A stretch of 8,481 nucleotides of DNA from Candidatus Bathyarchaeota archaeon (GTDB lineage Archaea > Thermoproteota > Bathyarchaeia > TCS64), in assembly GCA_030601645.1 (NCBI GenBank), contig JAUWBQ010000065.1, forward strand, positions 1-8,481, written 5' to 3'. This document shows, piece by piece, positions 1 to 5,945 of the stretch. The notes beneath the pieces were generated by a model that searched no databases, had not been told where the DNA came from, and was given only the letters and a program-made list of their open reading frames with translations. Position numbers and translations under genes: made by a program. Every line of letters starts with the position of its first letter. Position 1 is the first letter of the stretch.

Positions 1-558
1 CGGCATGTACCGGAGGAAGAGGGCCAGGCCGACGGCCGGGAAAAGGGCCGTGACGAGGTAGAGCTGCCTGTAGCTGATGAAGGCCACTAGGAAGCTGGTG
101 ATCAGTGGGCCGACGAACATCCCCATGGACATGAATGTCATATAGCGGCCGAGGGCGTCCCCCTGCCTCCTGGCCGGGGCCATGTTGGAGGCCGTCGCCA
201 TGGCGATCTGGTTGAAGGAGCCGGAGGCTATGATCTGGTAGAAGGGGATGATGTAGAACCATGTGGGGTCTGGGGCGAAGGCGTAGAGGAGGGGGGCTGT
301 TGCCTGGATGATGAAGGCGATGACCAGCATCCTGTTCTTCCCGATCCTCTCGGCTATTATGGTGAAGGGTATCCTGACCACGACCATGAGGATGGACTGG
401 ATGGAGAGGATGAACCCCAGCTGGAGGAGGGAGGCCCCCATCTCGAGGACGTAGAGTGTGAATATGGGCTGGGTTGTGAACCTCGACAGCTGGAAGAGGA
501 AGGAAGCCACAGAGACGATGTAGAAGCTCCGCGGGAGGCCGTTCGTCTTCTCTTCCAA
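1..558 (-). CDS. MFS transporter, N-terminal half (partial at window edge)
   Basis: This is a membrane carrier of the major facilitator superfamily; the substrate cannot be read from the sequence. The 186 visible residues hold about six hydrophobic helices (roughly 12-37, 44-66, 77-95, 100-122, 139-162, 165-183), the first half of the usual twelve. Between helices 2 and 3 lies RIPFTIIAERIGKNRML, resembling the MFS motif A loop, with the conserved acidic residue present as Glu. The frame runs off position 1, so the C-terminal half lies outside the window. No in-frame ATG precedes residue 40. I chose the TTG at 558 because the frame is closed by a stop at about 613-615 and no ATG, GTG or TTG lies between. 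The gene is divergent from spt5. Family assignment is confident; the start is uncertain. Confidence 0.85.
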   Translation of the reverse strand, partial: MEEKTNGLPRSFYIVSVASFLFQLSRFTTQPIFTLYVLEMGASLLQLGFILSIQSILMVVVRIPFTIIAERIGKNRMLVIAFIIQATAPLLYAFAPDPTWFYIIPFYQIIASGSFNQIAMATASNMAPARRQGDALGRYMTFMSMGMFVGPLITSFLVAFISYRQLYLVTALFPAVGLALFLRYMP

Positions 559-588
559 TATTACAACCAGCTCGATGTAATCCTCGAA

Positions 589-611
589 GATATAGGCCGC
601 GATTGATAAAT
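589..611 (-). promoter_or_regulatory. Candidate TATA elements for the MFS gene
   Basis: On the minus strand TATATC (594-589) lies about 33 bases upstream of the TTG start, which would give a transcript start near 565 and a very short leader. A second TATA-like element, CATTTATC (611-604), lies further up. Either could serve. Assignment rests on spacing only. Confidence 0.3.
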
Positions 612-708
612 GTTATCGAGGATGGACTTGTTTTAAACACCAGAGCAAACCTAATTTTCTTTTCTCGACCAAGTTTTGCTTAGAAATGTTAATAACCGAG
701 TGCCATTC

Positions 709-714
709 TTTTAC
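709..714 (+). promoter_or_regulatory. Weak TATA-like element upstream of spt5
   Basis: TTTTAC centred near 711 would place transcription start near 737, about 11 bases before the chosen spt5 ATG. A second candidate, TTTTAAAC near 631-638, would give a leader of nearly 90 nt. Neither matches the TATA consensus as well as the boxes seen before aIF1A, rsmB-like and uL13. Confidence 0.25.
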
Positions 715-747
715 GGTAACACCGGACGTGGTAGTTTGTCCGAAGAA

Positions 748-1200
748 ATGCCCCGAACATCGCTGTACGCAGTCAAGGTCACCATGGGCCAGGAGAGGAA
801 CGTAGCCCTCATGCTCGCAGACAAGGCGAAAGTGGAGGACATACCCATAGCCTCCATCCTGTCCCCCATGGAGCTCAGGGGCTATATCATAGTGGAGACG
901 GCCGCACCCCACGCCGTGGACGAGCTCATCCGGGGGATGAGGCACACCCGGCAGAGGGTGCAGGGCATGGTCGACCCCAAGGAGGTGGACCACTACCTGG
1001 AGACCCGCCCCGTCGGCGAGGGCCTCGAAGCGGGCACCCTCGTGGAAGTCATCGCGGGCCCCTTCAAGGGGATGCAGGCCAAAGTCGTCAGGATGGATGT
1101 CGCCAAGGAGGAGGTCACCGTGGAGATACTGGAGGCGGCTTTCACCCTGCCCATCACCGTCCACGCGGACTATGTCCGGGAGCTGAAAGGAGAATTATAA
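748..1200 (+). CDS. spt5: Transcription elongation factor Spt5 (archaeal NusG homologue)
   Basis: Archaeal Spt5 binds the RNA polymerase clamp, normally with Spt4, keeps the clamp closed over the DNA and raises processivity. The 150-residue product has the two expected domains: an NGN domain (about 4-85, including SLYAVKVTMGQERNVALML) and a KOW domain (about 93-147, core GTLVEVIAGPFKGMQAKV). Length matches the usual archaeal form of about 150 residues. The frame stays open back to a TTG at 676, but I chose the ATG at 748 because the NGN domain begins directly after it and the 24 extra residues have no family counterpart that I recognise. The stop TAA abuts the uL11 ATG, so the two genes are almost certainly cotranscribed, as in many archaea. 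The secE gene commonly found just upstream is missing. spt4 is not in the window. Confidence 0.95.
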   Translation: MPRTSLYAVKVTMGQERNVALMLADKAKVEDIPIASILSPMELRGYIIVETAAPHAVDELIRGMRHTRQRVQGMVDPKEVDHYLETRPVGEGLEAGTLVEVIAGPFKGMQAKVVRMDVAKEEVTVEILEAAFTLPITVHADYVRELKGEL

Positions 1201-1683
1201 ATGGTAGAGAAGACGTTCAACTTCATCGTCAACGGCGGCGAGGCCACAGGCGGACCCCCCATAGGCCCGGCCCTCGGCCCTCTCGGCGTCAACATTATGG
1301 CCAGAGTCAACAAGATCAACGAGGAGACCGCCGAGTATCAGGGCGTCCCCGTGCCGGTGGACGTGACCATCGACACCGACAGCCGGGAGTTCACCGTCAA
1401 GGTGGGGATGCTCTCCACCTTCGCCCTCATCACCCAGGCCCTGGACATCGCAAAGGGCTCCCCGACCCCGAACACGGAATACGTCGGCGATCTCACCTTC
1501 GACCAGGTGGTGGGCATAGCCAGGAGGAAGAGGGACGGCCTCTTCTCAGCATCGCTCAAGTCGGCAGTCAGGGAGATCGTGGGCAGCTGCCAGAGCATGG
1601 GGGTCACCGTAGAGGGCCAACCAGGGAAGGTCGTCCAGGGCCAGATAGCGATGGGGGACTTCGACTCCCAACTGGTCGAATAA
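1201..1683 (+). CDS. rpl11: Large-subunit ribosomal protein uL11
   Basis: uL11 binds the GTPase-associated region of 23S rRNA at the base of the ribosomal stalk, next to uL10, and takes part in elongation-factor GTPase activity. At 160 residues it has the archaeal size. The N-terminal domain carries the characteristic glycine/proline stretch GGPPIGPALGPLGVN (17-31); the C-terminal rRNA-binding domain spans about 75-150 (SPTPNTEYVGDLT, then the basic RRKRDGLF). The ATG follows the spt5 stop without a gap and has a good Shine-Dalgarno match, AAAGGAG at 1186-1192 inside the spt5 3' end, 8 bases upstream. Translation is therefore probably coupled to spt5. A 43-base gap with a TATA box separates it from uL1. 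Confidence 0.97.
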   Translation: MVEKTFNFIVNGGEATGGPPIGPALGPLGVNIMARVNKINEETAEYQGVPVPVDVTIDTDSREFTVKVGMLSTFALITQALDIAKGSPTPNTEYVGDLTFDQVVGIARRKRDGLFSASLKSAVREIVGSCQSMGVTVEGQPGKVVQGQIAMGDFDSQLVE

Positions 1684-1686
1684 AGC

Positions 1687-1692
1687 TTTATA
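1687..1692 (+). promoter_or_regulatory. Internal TATA box between uL11 and uL1
   Basis: TTTATA, just after the uL11 stop, is a near-consensus archaeal TATA element. With normal spacing of about 25 bases, transcription would start near 1713-1716, leaving a leader of some 11-14 nt that still holds the GGGAG ribosome binding site (1714-1718). It suggests that uL1-uL10 can be expressed as a separate unit. Confidence 0.55.
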
Positions 1693-1726
1693 TTACATCT
1701 CAGGTTGAAAACAGGGAGAATTCGAA

Positions 1727-2371
1727 ATGTCGGTCCGGAAGGATACAATATTGGAAGCCCTCGCGAAGGCGAGGGACTTGGCCCCACAGAGGGGGTTTGA
1801 GCAGTCCGTTGACCTGACCGTCAACCTCAGGGACCTCGATATGAGGCAGCCCAACAACAGGGTGAACCTCAGGATCCAAGTTCCCAACGGCGTTGGCGGC
1901 CAGAAGGTAATGGTGTTCGCCCAGGGAGACCTGGCCCTCAGGGCCAGAAGGGCCGGAGCTGATAGGGTTATGGAACCTGCTGAGCTCAACGAGATGGCCT
2001 CGGACAGAAAGGAGGCGAAGAGGCGGTTGAAAGACTACGACATCTTCGTAGCAGAGGCCCCCCTGATGCCGATTGTGGGCAGGGTTGCGGGTCCCATCCT
2101 GGGCCCGAAGGGGAAGATGCCGACGCCGGTGCCCCCTCAGGCGCCGATAGACGCCATCCTGGAGAGGGAGAGGCGGACGGTGATCCTGAGGAGCCAGGAC
2201 AGGCCATTCGTGAAGTGCAAGGTCGGCAAGGAGGCGATGTCCGACGAGGAGATCGCGGGCAACGTCGAGGTCGTCCTGAACAGCCTGACAAACGTCCTGA
2301 AGCGGGGCGCGAACAACATCAAGTCCATCTATCTGAAGCTCACAATGGGCCCCGCCGTCAAGCTGGAGTGA
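1727..2371 (+). CDS. rpl1: Large-subunit ribosomal protein uL1
   Basis: uL1 forms the mobile L1 stalk by binding helices H76-H78 of 23S rRNA and helps move deacylated tRNA out of the E site. In bacteria and in Methanococcus it also represses translation of its own mRNA. The 214-residue product has the normal archaeal length and carries the family signature around 113-135 (LMPIVGRVAGPILGPKGKMP) and the typical end MGPAVKLE, which belongs to the rRNA-binding domain formed by the two termini. The ATG at 1727 is preceded 8 bases upstream by GGGAG (1714-1718). uL10 begins 10 bases past the stop, an operon arrangement. A perfect hairpin occurs early in the coding sequence (1758-1775) at the place where methanogen L1 binds its own message. 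Confidence 0.97.
   Translation: MSVRKDTILEALAKARDLAPQRGFEQSVDLTVNLRDLDMRQPNNRVNLRIQVPNGVGGQKVMVFAQGDLALRARRAGADRVMEPAELNEMASDRKEAKRRLKDYDIFVAEAPLMPIVGRVAGPILGPKGKMPTPVPPQAPIDAILERERRTVILRSQDRPFVKCKVGKEAMSDEEIAGNVEVVLNSLTNVLKRGANNIKSIYLKLTMGPAVKLE
1758..1775 (+). promoter_or_regulatory. Candidate uL1 autoregulatory mRNA hairpin
   Basis: CCCTCGC (1758-1764), a four-base GAAG loop, then GCGAGGG (1769-1775) form a perfect 7-bp stem. It begins 31 bases after the A of the uL1 start codon. Flanking AAG and CTT could extend the helix past one unpaired A. Known from Methanococcus: L1 binds its mRNA inside the coding region about 30 nt after the start. Whether the L1-specific internal loop exists here cannot be decided by eye. 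Confidence 0.4.
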
Positions 2372-2381
2372 GGTGGAAGGT

Positions 2382-3239
2382 ATGTCGCAGGTATCGGAGG
2401 AGAAGCTGGGGATCGTCGACGCCACCGTGAAGCTCCTGGATGATTACAAGCTCATAGGGGCGGCAGACCTCACGAAGGTGGGGAGCGGCATGCTCCAAGA
2501 CATGAGGAAGCAGCTCCGAGACCGGGTCACCATCAGGGGCATCAAGAACTCCCTGATGCGCATCGCCATGGAGAAGGCAGGCCTCGAGGGCACCGACGAC
2601 TTCCTCGGCGAGATCAAGGGGCAGAACATCTACATCTTCAGCAACGGCAACCCCTTCGAGCTGGCCATGACCCTCCACAGGAACAAGGTGAGGGTCTACG
2701 CCAAGGAGGGGGACGTGGCCTTGGAGGATCTATTCATCCCCTCGGGGAACACCGGTCTCTCCCCCGGCCCAATCATCAGCAAGTTCGGAGGTCTGGGCAT
2801 CAGGACCCGCATCGAGGCGGGGAACATCTGGGTCGTCCAAGACACCGAGGTCGCCAAGACCGGGGACCAGATCTCGGCGGACCTAGCTGACCTCCTAACC
2901 CGCCTGGGAATCAGGGCCTCGGAGATGGGCCTCGAGATCAAGGCGGTCTACGAGGCTGGGATAGTCATCCCCCGGGATGACCTCATCTTGGACATCGATA
3001 TTTACGCGGAGCGGCTCGCTAGGGCCCACAGCGACGCCTACCAGGTGGCCCTGAAGGCGGCTTACGTGACGTCAGTCACGATAGTCCCGCTTCTGTCGTT
3101 GGCGGCCCAGAACGTTTGGAAAGTGGCGTTAGAAGCCGCCTATATGACGCCTGAGACCGCCCCGGAGCTCATCGCTAAGGCCAACGCCCATGCAGTCAAC
3201 CTTGCGAAGGCCGTCGGGAGAGCCCAGGCCAAGCTCTGA
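2382..3239 (+). CDS. rpl10: Large-subunit ribosomal protein uL10 (P0-like), without acidic tail
   Basis: uL10 anchors the L12/P1 stalk dimers on the ribosome beside uL11. The 285 residues comprise the N-terminal rRNA-binding domain (about 1-105 and 184-205, including IRGIKNSLMRIAME), the archaeal/eukaryotic insertion domain (about 108-183, with TGLSPGP and a following RIEAGNIWVV) and a helical spine (about 207-282) built of related units, VALKAAYVT and VALEAAYMT, the expected L12 docking helices. It ends at AQAKL and lacks the long Glu/Ala-rich tail and GLGALF-type terminus of euryarchaeal P0 proteins, which are near 340 residues. I recall thaumarchaeal L10 also being short, so this may be normal for the lineage. 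I chose ATG 2382 over the in-frame GTG 2373 because AGGTGG (2371-2376) is then correctly spaced as ribosome binding site. No L12 gene follows. Confidence 0.95.
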   Translation: MSQVSEEKLGIVDATVKLLDDYKLIGAADLTKVGSGMLQDMRKQLRDRVTIRGIKNSLMRIAMEKAGLEGTDDFLGEIKGQNIYIFSNGNPFELAMTLHRNKVRVYAKEGDVALEDLFIPSGNTGLSPGPIISKFGGLGIRTRIEAGNIWVVQDTEVAKTGDQISADLADLLTRLGIRASEMGLEIKAVYEAGIVIPRDDLILDIDIYAERLARAHSDAYQVALKAAYVTSVTIVPLLSLAAQNVWKVALEAAYMTPETAPELIAKANAHAVNLAKAVGRAQAKL

Positions 3240-3242
3240 TAT

Positions 3243-3250
3243 CCCCTTTT
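3243..3250 (+). terminator. Possible pyrimidine-rich terminator after uL10
   Basis: CCCCTTTT directly follows the uL10 stop. Archaeal RNA polymerase commonly releases at T-rich tracts without a strong hairpin, so this short run is a plausible 3' end for the spt5-uL10 transcript. The tract is short and the call is weak. Confidence 0.25.
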
Positions 3251-3359
3251 CAACTAGCGTACGGTCTCGAGCTACTAGATCCGATGCGATTCTCGGGTTA
3301 AGGGTGTTGAATTATGCATTTTCCTCACCCGTTCCGGTCGGGGTCGCTGAACACGGGCC
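3251..3359. other. Intergenic DNA where an L12 gene would be expected
   Basis: I find no convincing coding frame, tRNA or box C/D RNA here. It holds a short imperfect inverted repeat, GGGTG (about 3302-3306) with CACCC (about 3326-3330). CTACTAGATCCG at 3272-3283 reappears, minus one base, as CTACTAGTCCG at 3381-3391 over the predicted aIF1A transcript start. The stretch is too short for the usual archaeal L12 gene of about 100 codons with its acidic tail. Confidence 0.4.
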
Positions 3360-3367
3360 TTTATAAG
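3360..3367 (+). promoter_or_regulatory. TATA box of aIF1A
   Basis: TTTATAAG, preceded by GGGCC, is a near-consensus archaeal TATA box. It predicts transcription start near 3389 and a leader of about 14 nt before the aIF1A ATG, with no Shine-Dalgarno sequence. Confidence 0.65.
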
Positions 3368-3403
3368 TGACAACTCCTCACTACTAGTCCGGAATCGTCC
3401 AAA

Positions 3404-3715
3404 ATGGGTAAGAAACTAGTTAAAAGCGAGAGCGATATCAGGCGGAGAATGCTCATGCCCAACCAGAACGACATCCTAGGCGTGGTGGACAAGAACCTGG
3501 GCTACACCCGGATGAATGTGGTCTGCCAGGATGGCCACAAGAGGCTGTGCCGGGTCCGCGGGAAGATGAAGAAGAGGAACTGGGTCCGGGAGGGCGACGT
3601 GGTCCTCGTCTCCCCGTGGGACTTCGCCTGGGAGCAGAAGGGCGACATCATCTTCCGCTACACCGCGAACCAGGCCCACTGGCTCAGGCAGAAGGGTATC
3701 CTCCTCATAGGTTGA
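3404..3715 (+). CDS. eif1a: Translation initiation factor aIF1A
   Basis: aIF1A, the relative of eukaryotic eIF1A and bacterial IF1, occupies the A site of the small subunit during initiation and works with aIF1 and aIF2 in start-codon selection. The 103-residue protein has the usual archaeal size. A basic N-terminal arm (1-18, ending SDIRRRMLMP) leads into the OB fold (about 20-90), with the conserved sequence CRVRGKMKKRNWVREGD around 49-65 and the VLVSPWDF strand after it. The ATG is fixed by a strong TATA box about 40 bases upstream. The short leader lacks a ribosome binding site, which is common for singly transcribed archaeal genes. It stands alone between uL10 and a convergent GTPase gene. 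No defects are seen. Confidence 0.96.
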   Translation: MGKKLVKSESDIRRRMLMPNQNDILGVVDKNLGYTRMNVVCQDGHKRLCRVRGKMKKRNWVREGDVVLVSPWDFAWEQKGDIIFRYTANQAHWLRQKGILLIG

Positions 3716-3779
3716 GGCCGTCCAGGGTTCAGACCAGGATAGCTCCCAGATGCCTGCTGGGGGAGACGGTCATGTTTTA
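3716..3779 (+). terminator. GC-rich hairpin followed by a T run, after aIF1A
   Basis: GGCCGTC (3716-3722) pairs with GACGGTC (3765-3771), six Watson-Crick pairs and one G-T wobble. Inside, CTCCC (3743-3747) can pair with GGGAG (3761-3765), or CCCAG (3745-3749) with CTGGG (3757-3761). TTTT follows at 3775-3778. The arrangement resembles an intrinsic terminator starting one base after the aIF1A stop. A small structured RNA is an alternative. The fold was drawn by eye and no energy was calculated. Confidence 0.35.
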
Positions 3780-3848
3780 CTAATAGAATCAAAGTCGTCA
3801 GGATTTAGTTTTAGGATGATACGGCGGCCCCTGATTGATAGCAGTAAA

Positions 3849-4460
3849 CTATCCTCCGCTATATCTCTTGTAGGGGGTCCTGAACCCTTCCTCTGTTAGC
3901 TTCTGGTGGATGGCGCTCTTCAAGGCGCCTAGTCCTTCCCTCGTTTTAGCGCTGACCGGGAACACGAGGCATTCTGGCTCTGACGTGTGTCCTCCGGCGA
4001 TCCGGTTCTTCAACTCCGCTAGGATGGAGGCCCGCTCCCCTCTTAGTTTATCTATCTTGTTGGCTGCAACCAGAGGTAGTTCTCCTGTGCTCTCTTTCAG
4101 GAACTGGATCATCTCTAGGTCCAGGGGGATCAGTCCCTTCTTCTCCATCCTCCAGGTGGTCTCCAGGAAAGTTGAGAGATCCAGGACATGGACGGCAAGG
4201 GCGATGTTCCTCCCCCGGGACTCGATGAACTCTAGGATCTCATCCTTCACATTGCCCACGAAGCCCCTGGACGCCCCTGTGATCCTCCCATATCCGGGCA
4301 TATCTACTAGGGAGAGGCCCCTGTCCAGGGGGTAGACCGAGACCCGCCTGGTGGTGCCCGGACGCTTTCCCGACTTGGTCTCCAGACCCGTGATCTTCCT
4401 GATGATGCTGCTCTTCCCCGAATTGGGCCTACCGGTGAAGACCAGATAGCGTTCGCTCAT
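3849..4460 (-). CDS. engB: EngB/YihA-like ribosome-associated GTPase
   Basis: This is a small TRAFAC-class P-loop GTPase. All switch motifs are visible in the 203 residues: G1 GRPNSGKSS (10-18), G2 threonine in PGTTRR (35-40), G3 DMPG (53-56), G4 NKID (134-137) and G5 SAK (170-172). Order, spacing, size near 200 and the G2/G3 context fit the EngB (YihA/YsxC) family better than Era, Obg or Der. Bacterial EngB helps late large-subunit assembly; in archaea its role is less clear, so a ribosome-assembly function is inferred from family and from the ribosomal neighbours. The ATG at 4460 is the only usable start near the P-loop. An AAGGAGGG tract exists but sits over 20 bases upstream, too far for normal use. 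The gene is convergent with aIF1A and divergent from the RNA methyltransferase. Confidence 0.88.
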   Translation of the reverse strand: MSERYLVFTGRPNSGKSSIIRKITGLETKSGKRPGTTRRVSVYPLDRGLSLVDMPGYGRITGASRGFVGNVKDEILEFIESRGRNIALAVHVLDLSTFLETTWRMEKKGLIPLDLEMIQFLKESTGELPLVAANKIDKLRGERASILAELKNRIAGGHTSEPECLVFPVSAKTREGLGALKSAIHQKLTEEGFRTPYKRYSGG

Positions 4461-4535
4461 CCCAGGTAACCTTTGGGGCTCCCTCCTTAGTATTCTTTCG
4501 AATGTGATCGGTGAGTTTAGGGCTCAGTGGCATCC

Positions 4536-4541
4536 TTTATC
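4536..4541 (+). promoter_or_regulatory. TATA box for a leaderless RNA methyltransferase transcript
   Basis: TTTATC within CCTTTATCTT is centred about 25 bases upstream of the ATG at 4563, so transcription should begin at or next to that ATG. This decides the start codon: the in-frame GTG at 4527 lies upstream of the box and would not be on the transcript. Confidence 0.6.
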
Positions 4542-4562
4542 TTCCCAGCTTCTCAATTAGCC

Positions 4563-5936
4563 ATGTCTCATTATCCGCCTGGAGTGTTCTGTGAGGAGGG
4601 GTTTGGCGTGCGGCGGGAGGTCTTGGCCCTGGCCATCGAGGCCCTGAGCTGGATGGAGCTGAGACGGATAAACGGGAGGCTCGCCCTGAGGAGGACAGCC
4701 AGGCAGCTCGGCATCAGGGACGAGTCAGTCCTGCGGCAGGCCTTCCGCCTCATCATGGAGGCCACGAGGAGGCGCAACGCCGTCGATCACATAGTGGTCC
4801 AAGCCTTGGGGCAGGAAAAGTTCGAGGATGTCAGTCTGGGGGTACGGAACTTCCTCCGCGTCTACACCTCCGAGGTGAAGTATGGGGAAGAGTCCTTGCG
4901 GGAGGTCGTGGAGGTCGCGTCCCTCGCCCGGGAGATACTGGGCTCCAGGGAGCTGGCCCCCGTCGAGGAGGCCCTGGACCTCATCCCCCACTTGGAGATC
5001 CGGTTGGACGGTCTCCCCGAGGACGAGGCAACGGCCCTCAGGACTTTCCACCCGGCGTGGTACGTCAGGTACTGCAATGAACTACTCGGGAGGGGGGAGG
5101 CCCTCCGGCTCCTTCAGGTCCCAGGCCTCCCTACGTACATCAGGATGAACTCGCTGAAGGGAGCCGACGAGGAGATCTTGGAGGTCCTCAGGAGAGAAGG
5201 GGTGGAGTTGGAGGAGGCCGGTCTCGAACACGCCTTCCGGGTGGTCGCTCGGCGCCGTCCGTTGAACCTTCTAGAGGCGTATCGAGAAGGTCTCTTCACC
5301 ATCCAGGATAAAGCGAGCGTCCTCGCCGGGCTTGTGGCCGCCCCGGAGCCGGGGATGACTGTGCTCGACGTATGCTCTGCCCCCGGAGCCAAGACCGGCC
5401 ACCTCGCTCAGCTGATGGGGGATCAGGGTCGGATCCTCTCGTTGGACTATTCCAAGCGCCGCCTTGAGACCTGGGAGCGGGAGATGGCGAGGCTCGGTGT
5501 GGAGAACGCCGAACCGGTTCTGGGGGACGCCAAGAAGCCAGGGGCTTTCCCGGATGTGGAGGCGGATCTCGTCCTCGTGGATCCCCCCTGCACGGGCATG
5601 GGGACTTTCAACCGTATTCCCAGTGGGAAGTGGCGCCTCTCGAGGAGATCCATCGATAGGATGGCGTCCATCCAGCTTAAGATACTCAACAACAGCGCCG
5701 TGCATGTCAGAGAGGGCGGTAGCCTCGTCTACTGTACCTGCAGCATCTCAAGGGAGGAGAACGAGATGGTGATCCGAGACTTCACGACGGTTAATCCCGG
5801 CTTTTACTTTGTGGAGGCCAGTCCTCGACTCGGGATCCCGGGCTTGATGGGTCAGAGCGAGGCCCAGCGTTTGTACCCCCATCTCCACGAGTGTAACGGC
5901 TTCTACCTGGCCAGGCTGATGAAGGCTTCGGATTAG
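4563..5936 (+). CDS. RsmB/NSUN-type RNA cytosine-C5 methyltransferase
   Basis: The enzyme transfers a methyl group from S-adenosylmethionine to carbon 5 of cytosine in rRNA or tRNA. Of 457 residues, about 15-150 form an all-helical region resembling the NusB-like domain of bacterial RsmB; about 185-235 (LPTYIRMNSLKG) is the RNA-binding segment before the catalytic fold; about 240-455 is the Rossmann methyltransferase. Motifs: SAM loop VLDVCSAPGAKTGHL (267-281), acidic Asp295 in SLDYSK, Asp322 in GDAKK, motif IV DPPCTGMGTF with Cys343, and motif VI YCTCS with Cys393, the expected nucleophile; Cys343 should help product release. No PUA domain is seen, unlike NSUN6-type enzymes. The exact target base cannot be told from sequence. 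It is probably transcribed leaderless from its own promoter, and the uL13 operon follows 77 bases later. Confidence 0.92.
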   Translation: MSHYPPGVFCEEGFGVRREVLALAIEALSWMELRRINGRLALRRTARQLGIRDESVLRQAFRLIMEATRRRNAVDHIVVQALGQEKFEDVSLGVRNFLRVYTSEVKYGEESLREVVEVASLAREILGSRELAPVEEALDLIPHLEIRLDGLPEDEATALRTFHPAWYVRYCNELLGRGEALRLLQVPGLPTYIRMNSLKGADEEILEVLRREGVELEEAGLEHAFRVVARRRPLNLLEAYREGLFTIQDKASVLAGLVAAPEPGMTVLDVCSAPGAKTGHLAQLMGDQGRILSLDYSKRRLETWEREMARLGVENAEPVLGDAKKPGAFPDVEADLVLVDPPCTGMGTFNRIPSGKWRLSRRSIDRMASIQLKILNNSAVHVREGGSLVYCTCSISREENEMVIRDFTTVNPGFYFVEASPRLGIPGLMGQSEAQRLYPHLHECNGFYLARLMKASD

Positions 5937-5945
5937 TTGGAAACA

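Noticed and set aside
676..747. N-terminal extension of Spt5 from TTG 676
   Set aside because: The 24 residues have no counterpart that I recognise in Spt5, no ribosome binding site precedes the TTG, and the NGN domain starts right after ATG 748.
1700..2425. A 241-codon minus-strand open frame over uL1
   Set aside because: Shadow of the uL1 gene; the product is His/Pro/Leu-rich, with no family resemblance.
3065..3080. CGTGAC-GTCA-GTCACG inverted repeat inside uL10
   Set aside because: It encodes conserved-type helix residues and lies mid-gene; a 6-bp stem of this kind is easily a chance result in GC-rich coding DNA.
3813..3855. Possible box C/D guide RNA (GATGATA, CTGA, TTGATAG)
   Set aside because: The C and C' boxes match the consensus poorly and no final D box (CTGA) follows at the right distance.
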